The notes below the pieces were generated by a model. The model saw nothing but the letters and a program-made list of their open reading frames with translations, was not told where the DNA came from and searched no databases. Source: Porphyrobacter sp. (GTDB lineage Bacteria > Pseudomonadota > Alphaproteobacteria > Sphingomonadales > Sphingomonadaceae). From it: a stretch of 5,629 nt of DNA. The translations under genes and the position numbers were made by a program. Where the stretch lies: contig JAKFWB010000333.1 in NCBI GenBank assembly GCA_021732945.1, positions 1-5,629 of the forward strand. The letters are read 5' to 3'. This document shows positions 1-5,629 of this stretch, one piece after another. Numbering within the stretch: the first letter of the stretch is position 1; each line of letters starts with the position of its first letter.

Positions 1-1
1 A

Positions 2-316
2 GACAGTCTCAGCCTCGTGATGCAGTTCATCCTCGCGTTCGGGCTGACGTTCCTTCTGCCGGTGCTGCTGCTGCTGCTCCACCGCGCAGGCATCGTCAGC
101 CGTGCGCAGATGGTGGCGGCGCGGCGTTATGTGATCTTGGTGATCTTCATCATCGCCGCGGTCGTGACCCCGCCCGACCCGGGCTCGCAGATCATCCTTG
201 CGGTGCCGCTGTGGCTGCTGTTTGAAGCGTCGCTGGTGCTGATGCGGTTTCAGGAAAGCGCAGTCCAGGCGGACAAGGCCGCGCGCGAGGCTGAAGCGCA
301 GGCGGCGGCGGAATAA
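2..316 (+). CDS. tatC: Sec-independent (twin-arginine) translocase subunit TatC, C-terminal part
   Basis: TatC is the polytopic inner-membrane subunit that, with TatB, recognises twin-arginine signal peptides and helps export folded proteins. The reading frame is open from base 2 to the TAA at 314-316, giving 104 residues of a protein normally near 250-260; the N-terminal part lies outside the window. The fragment matches the TatC C-terminus. It has a TM4-like helix with AFGLTFLLPV (about residues 6-27), then GIVSRAQ and the ARRYV loop, TM5, the VTPPD motif (residues 55-59) followed by SQIILAVPLWLLFE, and TM6 (about 62-80). A cytoplasmic Ala/Glu-rich tail ends the protein. The GTG at 17 and ATG at 20 are internal codons, since the upstream codons (DSLSL) continue the family pattern. 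One oddity is Leu18 of the fragment, at the position that is Glu170 in E. coli TatC. The gene converges on the minus-strand amidohydrolase. The family call is secure. Confidence 0.93.
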   Translation, partial: DSLSLVMQFILAFGLTFLLPVLLLLLHRAGIVSRAQMVAARRYVILVIFIIAAVVTPPDPGSQIILAVPLWLLFEASLVLMRFQESAVQADKAAREAEAQAAAE

Positions 317-450
317 CTACGCCCCGCGCACTGCCCTATCTCCCGTTCGCCCTGAGCTTGTCGAAGGGCCGTTCTGTTTTCTGAGCGGTCATCGCATGAT
401 GCATAAGAAAATGCAGTCCTTCGACAAGCTCAGGACGAACGGAGTTTAGT
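317..450. other. Convergent intergenic gap between tatC and the amidohydrolase gene
   Basis: These 134 bp separate the stop codons of two convergent genes and encode no credible protein. Nearly the whole gap from 343 to 442 is a palindromic element, annotated separately. No classical intrinsic terminator (GC stem plus uninterrupted T-tract) is visible for either gene. If transcription ends here, the palindrome is the only candidate structure. Confidence 0.8.
343..442. repeat. Nested palindromic (REP/MITE-like) intergenic element
   Basis: Two 25-bp arms, 343-367 and 418-442, are inverted copies of each other with 24 of 25 positions paired; the exception is C350 opposite A435. The arm reads CGTTCG(C/T)CCTGAGCTTG followed by TCGAAGG. 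The 50-nt interior also folds. CTGTTTTCT at 374-382 can pair with AGAAAA (406-411) and, past a two-base bulge, CAG (414-416). CATC (390-393) can pair with GATG (398-401) around a four-base tip. From memory, this arm is a widely dispersed intergenic repeat in sphingomonads and other proteobacteria. No target-site duplication is obvious. Its position between convergent stop codons makes a role in 3' mRNA protection or bidirectional termination plausible, but that is inference. Confidence 0.85.
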
Positions 451-2103
451 TTACTCCCCGCGCACTTTTACCCCGCCGATCCACACCTGCTTTACCTGCG
501 TGCTGCGGATAGCCTCGGGTGCGGCGAACAGCGGATCGCGGTCAACCAGCAGGAAATCGGCCCGCTCACCCGGGATCAGCCGGCCAAAGCGGCCCTCGGC
601 AAACCCGGCAAAGGCAGCATCGGCGGTGTATCCGGCCAGCGCGGCTTCGCGGCTCACCGTTTCCTGCGGCAACCATCCGCCAAACGGCTGACCTTGCGCG
701 TCGGTGCGGCTGATCGCGGCGGCAAATCCGGCCCAGGGATCGGCAGGCTCAACCGGCGCGTCTGATCCGAATGACAACCGCCCGCCGACCTTCATGATGC
801 TGCGCCACGGATAGGCCCCATCCAGCCGGTCAGGCCCCAGCCGCGCTTCGGCCATCAACCGGTCAGACGTCTGGTGCAGCGGTTGCATTGACGCGATGAT
901 ACCATGGCGGCCGAGGCTGGGGATGTCAGCCGGATCAATGATCTGCGCATGTTCGATCCGCCAGCGACGATCGCCCGAATAGCTTTCGGAAAGCTCTTCG
1001 ATTGCGGCCAGCACATCAGCATTGGCGGCGTCGCCGATGGCGTGAACGGCGGTCTGGAAATTGTCCATGCTCGCGCGGCTCATCAGGTTGCGCAGCTGCG
1101 CAGGAGAAAGCAGCGGCAGGCCGCGCGCGCCCGGATCATCGTGATAGGGGGCCTTCAGCGTCGCCCCGCGCGACCCCAGCGCGCCATCGAGATAAAGCTT
1201 GATCCCGCCCATCCGCAGCTTGTCGTTATACAGCCACCCGGTCGGCTCCGGCCCGGCGACGAGTTCGAGCGTTTCAAAGCTGTTGGCATAGGCCATGATC
1301 CGGACCTGCAAGCGCCCGGCATCGCCCGCGCGGCGGTAAGCGCCCCAGTCGGCCATGCCGGTTCCCATGTCGGCCACTGCGGTGACGCCGTAGCCCAGCA
1401 ACACCTCCTGCGCTTTGGCAAAGGCGACGTCGCGGTCTTCGGGGCGGGGCGGCGGTACGGCTTCTCCGACCAGCTTCTTGGCATTGTCGACAAACACGCC
1501 CGCAGGAGCGCCCTTGGCATCGCGGATGATCTTGCCGCCCGCCGGGTCGGCGGTCTTGGCGGTAATCCCGGCGGTGGTGATCGCAAGGCTGTTGCCCCAA
1601 TTGGCGTGATTATCCGCGCGCTCCAGCCACACCGGGCGATCCGCCACCACCGCGTCCAATTCGGCCGCGGTGGGGAAGCGGCCCAGCCCCCATTTCTCCT
1701 GATTCCACCCGCGCCCCAAAATACACGGGCGACCGGGATTCTCATCGGCAAACGCCTTGATCTTGGCGAGCGCGCCGTCGAGCGACGTGGTGTCCGACAG
1801 GTCGAGCGTCAGCGCGGCAAAGCCGATATCCATCACATGGACATGGGCATCGATCATGCCGGGCAGCATCACCTGCCCTTCGCCATCGAGCCGGTAATCG
1901 ACCTGCGGGCGGGCCTCGCCGCGCGCCAGCACCTGCGTAATCTTGCCATCCTCGTCAAAGACAAGGCCGGTAAAGCGCAGCACCTTGCCATCGGCACCGA
2001 TGGTCACCCCGTCGACATTGTCGACCAGCGTGTCAGCGAGCGCAGGGGCAGCGAGGGCAAGGGCGGAAACAGCGGCGAGGGCAGTGGCAGCAAAGCGGAG
2101 CAT
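451..2103 (-). CDS. Exported metal-dependent amidohydrolase, YtcJ-like (amidohydrolase family 3)
   Basis: This is a predicted 550-residue hydrolase with the amidohydrolase TIM-barrel fold that cleaves amide or related bonds with one or two divalent metals; the substrate cannot be told from sequence. A Sec-type signal peptide (residues 1-23, MLRFAATALAAVSALALAAP then ALA, cut before DTL) suggests a periplasmic or secreted enzyme; it has no twin arginine. The metal-site motifs are complete: H87 and H89 in DAHVHV, K302 in GIKLYLDGALGSRG (candidate carboxylated lysine), H354 in VHAIGDAAN, H385 in RIEHAQ, and D448 in FGSDAPVEPADPW. YtcJ-type hallmarks include GRGWNQEKW (130-138), the RADNHANWGNS segment, and the C-terminal IPGERADFLLVDRDPL that closes the small beta domain. 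The start at 2103 is chosen because AAGGA (2109-2113) lies five bases upstream and the signal peptide begins there; the ATG at 2107-2109 is a near alternative. It is divergent from the threonine dehydratase gene and not in an evident operon. Confidence 0.9.
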   Translation of the reverse strand: MLRFAATALAAVSALALAAPALADTLVDNVDGVTIGADGKVLRFTGLVFDEDGKITQVLARGEARPQVDYRLDGEGQVMLPGMIDAHVHVMDIGFAALTLDLSDTTSLDGALAKIKAFADENPGRPCILGRGWNQEKWGLGRFPTAAELDAVVADRPVWLERADNHANWGNSLAITTAGITAKTADPAGGKIIRDAKGAPAGVFVDNAKKLVGEAVPPPRPEDRDVAFAKAQEVLLGYGVTAVADMGTGMADWGAYRRAGDAGRLQVRIMAYANSFETLELVAGPEPTGWLYNDKLRMGGIKLYLDGALGSRGATLKAPYHDDPGARGLPLLSPAQLRNLMSRASMDNFQTAVHAIGDAANADVLAAIEELSESYSGDRRWRIEHAQIIDPADIPSLGRHGIIASMQPLHQTSDRLMAEARLGPDRLDGAYPWRSIMKVGGRLSFGSDAPVEPADPWAGFAAAISRTDAQGQPFGGWLPQETVSREAALAGYTADAAFAGFAEGRFGRLIPGERADFLLVDRDPLFAAPEAIRSTQVKQVWIGGVKVRGE

Positions 2104-2108
2104 GGTCA

Positions 2109-2113
2109 TCCTT
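2109..2113 (-). promoter_or_regulatory. Ribosome binding site deciding the amidohydrolase start
   Basis: On the minus strand AAGGA lies five bases before the ATG at 2101-2103. It overlaps the alternative ATG at 2107-2109, so it could not serve that start. This favours the downstream methionine, from which a clean signal peptide begins. Confidence 0.6.
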
Positions 2114-2142
2114 GAAGGGAGCAAAGCGTTCAGGAGACGGTG

Positions 2143-2169
2143 ACTATCGCTTTGCCGCGCGCTTGCCAA
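2143..2169 (-). promoter_or_regulatory. Candidate promoter of the amidohydrolase gene
   Basis: Reading the minus strand, TTGGCA (2164-2169, five of six matches to TTGACA) is followed after 15 bases by GATAGT (2143-2148, four of six to TATAAT). The implied leader is about 30-35 nt and contains the AAGGA ribosome binding site. The spacer is short and the match modest, so this is only a candidate. Confidence 0.25.
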
Positions 2170-2214
2170 CGTCCACCGGCACACAAAGGCCTTGGGGAAT
2201 TCGCGCGCAAACAA

Positions 2215-2241
2215 TTGCCCTTACGTCACCAAGCCTCTAAT
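2215..2241 (+). promoter_or_regulatory. Candidate promoter of the threonine dehydratase gene, close to the start codon
   Basis: TCTAAT at 2236-2241 matches the TATAAT -10 box at five of six positions. TTGCCC at 2215-2220 is a partial -35 box with a rather short 15-base spacer. Transcription would begin near 2247-2250, only a few bases before the ATG at 2253, so the message would be leaderless or nearly so. This agrees with the absence of any Shine-Dalgarno sequence in front of that ATG. Confidence 0.4.
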
Positions 2242-2252
2242 CGCCGCGCACT

Positions 2253-3515
2253 ATGTCGACACAGCCCGCCAGATTGAGCCCCAAAGGTGCCGCCGCCAGC
2301 CCGGCCGACCTGACCCTTGATGATGTCCGCGCCGCTGCCGCGCGGATCGAAGGCGCGGTGGTGAAAACCCCGATGATGCATTCTATCACGCTGTCGGAAA
2401 TCACCGGCGCGGATATCTGGCTGAAGTTCGAAAATCTGCAATTCACCGCCGCTTACAAGGAGCGCGGGGCGCTGAATGCGCTGCTGCTGCTGACGCAGGA
2501 ACAGCGCAGCCGCGGCGTGATCGCAGCCTCGGCAGGCAACCATTCGCAGGGCCTCTCCTATCACGGCACCCGTCTGGGCGTCCCCGTCACCATCGTCATG
2601 CCGAAGCCTACGCCGACGGTGAAGGTGATGCAGACCGAAAGCGTTGGCGGCAAGGTCGTGCTCGAAGGCGAGACCTTCGATGAAGCCTATGCCCACGCCC
2701 GCATGCTTGAGATCGAGCTGGGCCTGACCTTCGTCCACCCCTTCGATGATCCCGATGTCGCCGCTGGCGCGGGCACGGTCGCGCTTGAGATGCTGGAGGT
2801 GAAGCCCGATCTCGATTGCATCGTCACCCCGATTGGTGGCGGCGGGCTGATTTCCGGGATGGCGACGGTCGCCAAGGCGATCAATCCGAATATCGAAGTG
2901 GTCGGCGTGCAGGCCGGGCTGTTCCCCAGCATGTTTGACCGGATCAAGGGCGCCAACCTGCCCTGCGGCGGCGATACGCTGGCCGAAGGGATCGCAGTCA
3001 AGGTGCCGGGCGACTTCACCTCCAAGGTGATCGCTGAGCGGGTGGATGATATCCTGCTGGTCGATGAGCCTGCGCTTGAGAAAGCCGTGGCGCTGCTGCT
3101 CCAGATCGAAAAGACCGTGGTCGAAGGCGCTGGCGCGGCGGGTCTGGCGGCGGTGCTGGGCAATCCCATGCGCTTCAAGGGCAAGACCATTGGCCTCGCG
3201 CTGTGCGGCGGCAATATCGACACCCGGCTGCTCGCCAATGTGCTGCTGCGCGATCTGGCGCGGCAGGGCCGCCTTGCGCGGCTGCGGATCACCTTGCAGG
3301 ATCGTCCTGGCGCGCTGTTCAAGGTGATGCGCCTGTTTGACGAACACAACGTCAACATCATCGAAATCTATCACCAGCGCATCTTCACCACGCTACCGGC
3401 CAAGGGCCTGATCACCGATATCGAATGCGAAGCACGCGATGCCGAGCAGGTTGATCGGTTGGTCGAAGGGCTGCGCGCCAAGGGCTATGTGGTGCAGCTG
3501 GTCGAATTGGGCTGA
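2253..3515 (+). CDS. ilvA: Threonine ammonia-lyase (threonine dehydratase) with one C-terminal ACT domain
   Basis: This PLP enzyme of fold type II deaminates L-threonine to 2-oxobutanoate and ammonia, the entry to isoleucine synthesis or threonine breakdown, in the cytoplasm. The protein is 420 residues. Its catalytic core (about 20-335) has the PLP lysine K69 in ENLQFTAAYKERGALN, the substrate loop SAGNH (93-97), the phosphate-binding glycine loop GGGG (195-198) in TPIGGGGLISG, and the late LCGGN motif (317-321). A single ACT domain follows (about 343-420, RLRITLQDRPGALFKVMRLF...). This is the IlvA-1Cterm layout, intermediate between TdcB (about 330 residues, no ACT) and E. coli IlvA (514 residues, larger regulatory domain). 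The ACT domain suggests allosteric control by an amino acid. The lysine motif has AAYK where most relatives have GSFK. No ribosome binding site precedes the ATG, and transcription may be leaderless. A serine dehydratase activity or a mainly catabolic role cannot be excluded. Confidence 0.92.
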   Translation: MSTQPARLSPKGAAASPADLTLDDVRAAAARIEGAVVKTPMMHSITLSEITGADIWLKFENLQFTAAYKERGALNALLLLTQEQRSRGVIAASAGNHSQGLSYHGTRLGVPVTIVMPKPTPTVKVMQTESVGGKVVLEGETFDEAYAHARMLEIELGLTFVHPFDDPDVAAGAGTVALEMLEVKPDLDCIVTPIGGGGLISGMATVAKAINPNIEVVGVQAGLFPSMFDRIKGANLPCGGDTLAEGIAVKVPGDFTSKVIAERVDDILLVDEPALEKAVALLLQIEKTVVEGAGAAGLAAVLGNPMRFKGKTIGLALCGGNIDTRLLANVLLRDLARQGRLARLRITLQDRPGALFKVMRLFDEHNVNIIEIYHQRIFTTLPAKGLITDIECEARDAEQVDRLVEGLRAKGYVVQLVELG

Positions 3516-3630
3516 ATTTCACGACAATTTGGCAAGGCGTGTCGGGCTTGGTGTCCCGCTTTGCGCCGGTTCGGACGTGCTTTTGCGGTGCGCTGACCGC
3601 GCTTGCGCATGTTTCGCGCAAAATTGATGG

Positions 3631-3678
3631 TTAAGGGACTTTTACCGGGGCACCAGTGCAGGCATAAGATTTTCTTAA
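3631..3678 (+). promoter_or_regulatory. Candidate bpt promoter region with two CtrA-box-like sequences
   Basis: TTAA-N7-TTAC at 3631-3645 and ATAA-N7-TTAA(C) at 3664-3679 each match the alphaproteobacterial CtrA box TTAA-N7-TTAA at seven of eight positions. A weak sigma-70-like pair, TTACCG (3642-3647) and TAAGAT (3665-3670) with a 17-base spacer, overlaps them. Any of these could arise by chance in an AT-rich promoter stretch, so the assignment is tentative. Confidence 0.22.
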
Positions 3679-3705
3679 CACTTGTGACACGCGATTCCCG
3701 CGCGC

Positions 3706-3711
3706 AAAGGA
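3706..3711 (+). promoter_or_regulatory. Possible ribosome binding site of bpt
   Basis: AAAGGA lies 12 bases before the GTG start of bpt, longer than the usual 5-10. It is the only purine-rich Shine-Dalgarno-like stretch near that start, and no in-frame alternative start fits the protein family better. Confidence 0.4.
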
Positions 3712-3723
3712 TACGCCCCACCC

Positions 3724-4569
3724 GTGACGGCACCAATCCGCTTTCCCCGGTTTTTTGTGACCAGCCCTGCGCCGTGCCCCTATTTGCCGGGGCGCAGCGA
3801 ACGCAAGGTCTTTACCGAGCTGAAAGGTCCGCACGCTGATCAGTTGAACGAAGCGCTGGGCCGCATCGGGTTCCGCCGCAGCCAGACGGTCGCCTATCGC
3901 CCGTCCTGCCTTGATTGTCAGGCCTGCGTTTCGGTGCGGGTCATGGCGGGCAAATTCCAGCCCTCAGGCACGCAGAGGCGTGATCTTAAGCGGAATTCCG
4001 ATCTGATCGTCAATGAATGCCGCCCCTGGGCGACCGACGAGCAGTTCGAGTTGCTGGCGCGCTATCTGGGCGCGCGACATCCCGATGGCGGCATGTCGGC
4101 GATGGATGAACTCGATTACGCCGACATGATCGAACACACTCCGGTCTCCACCGTGGTGACCGAGTATCGTGAACCGGGCGTCGGCGGACGTCTGGGGCGG
4201 CTGGTCGGTGTCTGCCTGACGGATCGGCAGGGCGACGGGTTATCGATGATCTATTCCTTTTACGAACCGGATTCGGCGGGCCGTGCGGGTCTGGGAAATT
4301 ACATTATCCTCGATCACATCACGCGCGCCGCTGCGGAAGGCCTGCCCTATGTCTATCTCGGCTATTGGGTCGATGGCAGCCCGCGGATGCAGTACAAGGT
4401 GCGCTATCGCCCGCTTGAACGATTGACGCGTGAAGGCTGGCAATTGATGGACGCCGATGAACAGCACCGGTTGATCGCCGCAGCAACCCAGCCGCGCCAG
4501 CCGCAACATGCTTCGCTGGCCGGAGCACGGGGCAAGGATGGCCAGCCTGTCAAGTTCCCGGAAAGCTGA
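3724..4569 (+). CDS. bpt: Aspartate/glutamate leucyltransferase (Bpt; often named arginyltransferase)
   Basis: Bpt moves an amino acid, typically leucine, from its tRNA onto proteins that begin with Asp or Glu, creating an N-degron read by ClpS and degraded by ClpAP. It acts in the cytosol. The 281-residue protein shows the ATE N-terminal domain with [20 protein letters not shown] (C18), [11 protein letters not shown], and the cysteine cluster C62, C65 and C68 in [12 protein letters not shown]. The ATE C-terminal acyltransferase-like domain includes [12 protein letters not shown] (171-182), [10 protein letters not shown] (190-199), [17 protein letters not shown] (209-225) and the closing [11 protein letters not shown]. 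The GTG at 3724 is chosen because it gives the usual short lead before RFFVT. Most family members have roughly 235-250 residues; this one has about 30 extra C-terminal residues rich in Gln, Ala and Gly, partly encoded within the overlap with tamA. It is probably the first gene of a two-gene unit. Confidence 0.93.
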   Translation: MTAPIRFPRFFVTSPAPCPYLPGRSERKVFTELKGPHADQLNEALGRIGFRRSQTVAYRPSCLDCQACVSVRVMAGKFQPSGTQRRDLKRNSDLIVNECRPWATDEQFELLARYLGARHPDGGMSAMDELDYADMIEHTPVSTVVTEYREPGVGGRLGRLVGVCLTDRQGDGLSMIYSFYEPDSAGRAGLGNYIILDHITRAAAEGLPYVYLGYWVDGSPRMQYKVRYRPLERLTREGWQLMDADEQHRLIAAATQPRQPQHASLAGARGKDGQPVKFPES

Positions 4570-5629
4570 AAGCGCTCTAAAGCTCGGTCTCGCCATCGCC
4601 GCAGGATTGTGTCAGCCCGCGCTGATGCTGTGGGCGTCGCCGCTCGCGGCGCAGGTGGCTGATGAAACCGGGGCGGCGCAAGACGCGGCTGAAGCGGCGC
4701 GGCAGCCCGCGCCAGTGCCACTCACTCTGGATGATCTGATCCCTGAAGAGGCCGTGGCCAATCCTGAAATCTGGGCTGTCCAAGGCGTGGCTGATCCCGC
4801 GTCCGCAAGTGATGATAGTAGCCCCGGCTTGCCGCTTGCCAGCCCCTCGCTTGAGCCGGCGTTGGCCCCCGATCTGGACGCGGCTTTTGCCGATTTCGCG
4901 GTGTCAGAGCCCGAACCTCTGCCAGCCGACCCGGAGCTTGAGGCGCTTGCCGCCATCGCAGCGCCGACGATTGAAGGGCTGACCGAACTGTCCGAGACGA
5001 CGATCGGCAGCACGCTGGTGTTGGCAATGCCTTCTGCGCAAGATGCTTTTCCGGAACGGGATGAATTCATAGAGCGGTTCAAGGACTTGTCTTCAATCCG
5101 CGCCCTGGATGAAGGCAGGGATTCGGCACCGCAAGTGGCCGCGAGGGCGCGCGCAGATGAAGTCCTGCTCGGCGATATCCTGCGCACCTATGGCTATTAC
5201 AGCGGCGATGTGGTGCGCCAGCTTTCCGGCGGTCGCCGTGCCCGCGACGATGCTGAGCGAGGCGAGGAAGCCTCCGATGTCGCGAACGAACCCAGCGTCC
5301 GCTTCGACATCATGCCGGGGGAGCGCTATCGGTTCGGCCTGGTTGATCTCGGCGCGCTGCCTACCTTGCCGGAACCCGACGCCAGCCGCCTGATCGCAGC
5401 TTTCGGCATCCAGCCGGGCGATCCGCTTTATGCAGACCGCATCGTCGAACGCGAAATCGAGCTGCGGGTGGCTTTGGGGGAAAGCGGCCATCCCTTTGCT
5501 TCGCTTGAAGAACCTGAGCTGCTGATCGATCATGCCCGCGCCATCGGGGATCTTGCCCTGCCGGTTGAGCCGGGCGGGAAATATGTGTTTGGCGATGTTG
5601 TCAGCGCCGATCCGGATTTCCTGTCCGGC
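4538..5629 (+). CDS. tamA: TamA-like outer-membrane assembly factor, N-terminal part (POTRA region)
   Basis: TamA is an Omp85-family outer-membrane barrel whose periplasmic POTRA domains, with TamB, help insert outer-membrane proteins. The frame is open for 364 codons without a stop and continues past the right edge, so the barrel is not visible. Residues 1-39 form a signal peptide (basic [10 protein letters not shown], a hydrophobic core, then ASPLAAQ with cleavage before or near Q39). Residues 41-173 are Pro/Ala-rich and strongly acidic. From about 175 there is POTRA-like sequence: [20 protein letters not shown] with YYSGDVV (201-226), a charged insert (231-253), [19 protein letters not shown] (254-272), then a second POTRA with [26 protein letters not shown] and [14 protein letters not shown]. 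This pattern is what I recall of sphingomonad TamA proteins. The ATG at 4538 is chosen because it gives a good signal peptide and follows purine-rich sequence (GGAG at 4522, AAGG adjoining); ATG 4508 is possible. The gene overlaps the end of bpt by 32 bp in another frame. Confidence 0.78.
   Translation, partial: MASLSSSRKAESALKLGLAIAAGLCQPALMLWASPLAAQVADETGAAQDAAEAARQPAPVPLTLDDLIPEEAVANPEIWAVQGVADPASASDDSSPGLPLASPSLEPALAPDLDAAFADFAVSEPEPLPADPELEALAAIAAPTIEGLTELSETTIGSTLVLAMPSAQDAFPERDEFIERFKDLSSIRALDEGRDSAPQVAARARADEVLLGDILRTYGYYSGDVVRQLSGGRRARDDAERGEEASDVANEPSVRFDIMPGERYRFGLVDLGALPTLPEPDASRLIAAFGIQPGDPLYADRIVEREIELRVALGESGHPFASLEEPELLIDHARAIGDLALPVEPGGKYVFGDVVSADPDFLSG

Larger units (their letters stand above)
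2104..2252. other. Divergent promoter region between the amidohydrolase and threonine dehydratase genes
   Basis: These 149 bp lie between two genes transcribed away from each other and should contain both promoters; candidates are listed separately. A longer minus-strand reading frame reaches 2214, but that extension would put 37 residues before an obvious signal peptide, so I treat it as non-coding. I see no strong operator palindrome or riboswitch-like fold. Confidence 0.6.
3516..3723. other. Intergenic region between threonine dehydratase and bpt
   Basis: This 208-bp gap holds no credible gene; a 31-codon GTG-started frame at 3539-3634 has no supporting features. It contains two short perfect hairpins. 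GCGGT/ACCGC (3585-3589 with 3596-3600) has a six-base loop, and TTGCGC/GCGCAA (3603-3608 with 3616-3621) has a seven-base loop. Neither is followed by a T-tract, so no intrinsic terminator for the upstream gene can be supported. The right half, 3621-3690, is clearly richer in A+T than its surroundings, as expected of a promoter for bpt. Confidence 0.55.

Noticed and set aside
17..316. A complete 99-residue small membrane protein starting at GTG 17
   Set aside because: The frame continues upstream to the window edge, and the sequence aligns with the C-terminal helices of TatC, so this is a truncated large gene.
904..2115. A 403-codon open frame on the plus strand opposite the amidohydrolase
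   Set aside because: Its product is Arg/Gly/His/Ala-rich with no recognisable domain, while the minus-strand frame has every motif of a known enzyme family. Long antisense frames are expected in high-GC genes.
2104..2214. N-terminal extension of the amidohydrolase to an ATG at 2212-2214
   Set aside because: It would bury a good signal peptide behind 37 residues of unlike composition and has no suitable ribosome binding site, whereas AAGGA fits the start at 2103.
2226..3374. A 382-codon open frame on the minus strand opposite the threonine dehydratase
   Set aside because: The composition is His/Gln/Asp-rich and shadow-like with no domain; the plus-strand frame encodes a complete PLP enzyme.
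3585..3621. Two short hairpins as a rho-independent terminator for the threonine dehydratase
   Set aside because: Stems are only 5 and 6 bp and neither is followed by a T-tract.
3539..3634. A 31-codon frame with GTG start in the intergenic region before bpt
   Set aside because: There is no ribosome binding site or recognisable feature, and its length is within chance for high-GC DNA.
4625..4627. ATG at 4625 as the tamA start, avoiding the overlap with bpt
   Set aside because: It would leave a very short, weak signal peptide without a basic n-region and lacks a nearby Shine-Dalgarno sequence; the start at 4538 gives a normal one.
4612..5187. A 191-codon Ser/Ala/Gly-rich open frame on the minus strand
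   Set aside because: It mirrors the codon bias of the TamA-like gene on the plus strand, whose frame has a signal peptide and POTRA-like sequence; the minus-strand product has no features.
1..5629. A novel defence, mobile or biosynthetic system
   Set aside because: All coding sequence is assigned to core families. There is no transposase, integrase, direct-repeat array, tRNA or atypical-composition island visible.

Overview
The window is high-GC, densely coded bacterial DNA. Its gene content and protein style fit an alphaproteobacterium of the order Sphingomonadales, probably Erythrobacteraceae. The grounds are an alphaproteobacterial-type threonine dehydratase with an FTAAYKERG lysine motif, a Bpt-type aminoacyl-tRNA-protein transferase directly followed by a sphingomonad-style TamA, and an intergenic palindrome built on the CGTTCG...CTGAGCTTGTCGAAGG repeat that is common in this group. 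The taxonomic call is an inference from recognition; no search was run.

Layout from left to right. (1) Bases 2-316, plus strand: the last 104 codons of tatC, the multispanning Tat translocase subunit, cut by the window edge. (2) Bases 317-450: a short gap between convergent genes, filled by a roughly 100-nt nested palindrome. (3) Bases 451-2103, minus strand: an exported metal-dependent amidohydrolase of the YtcJ-like amidohydrolase-3 family. (4) Bases 2104-2252: a 149-bp divergent promoter region. (5) Bases 2253-3515, plus strand: threonine ammonia-lyase with a single C-terminal ACT domain. (6) Bases 3516-3723: a 208-bp AT-richer gap that probably carries the promoter of the next unit and holds two near-matches to the CtrA box. 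(7) Bases 3724-4569, plus strand: bpt, the leucyl/aminoacyl-tRNA-protein transferase of the bacterial N-degron pathway. (8) Bases 4538-5629, plus strand: the N-terminal 364 codons of a TamA-like outer-membrane assembly factor. It overlaps the end of bpt by 32 bp and runs off the right edge.

The genes do not form one pathway. They are core or housekeeping functions: inner-membrane protein export (TatC), an envelope hydrolase of unknown substrate, isoleucine-branch or catabolic threonine deamination, N-terminal tagging of proteins for ClpAP, and outer-membrane protein assembly. The only likely operon is bpt-tamA. I see no rRNA, tRNA, CRISPR array, transposase, toxin-antitoxin pair or defence system, and no convincing previously undescribed system. 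The points most worth a second look are the nested palindrome, the very acidic N-terminal region of the TamA-like protein, the bpt/tamA overlap, a possible leaderless start for the threonine dehydratase, and a leucine where TatC usually has a membrane-buried glutamate.
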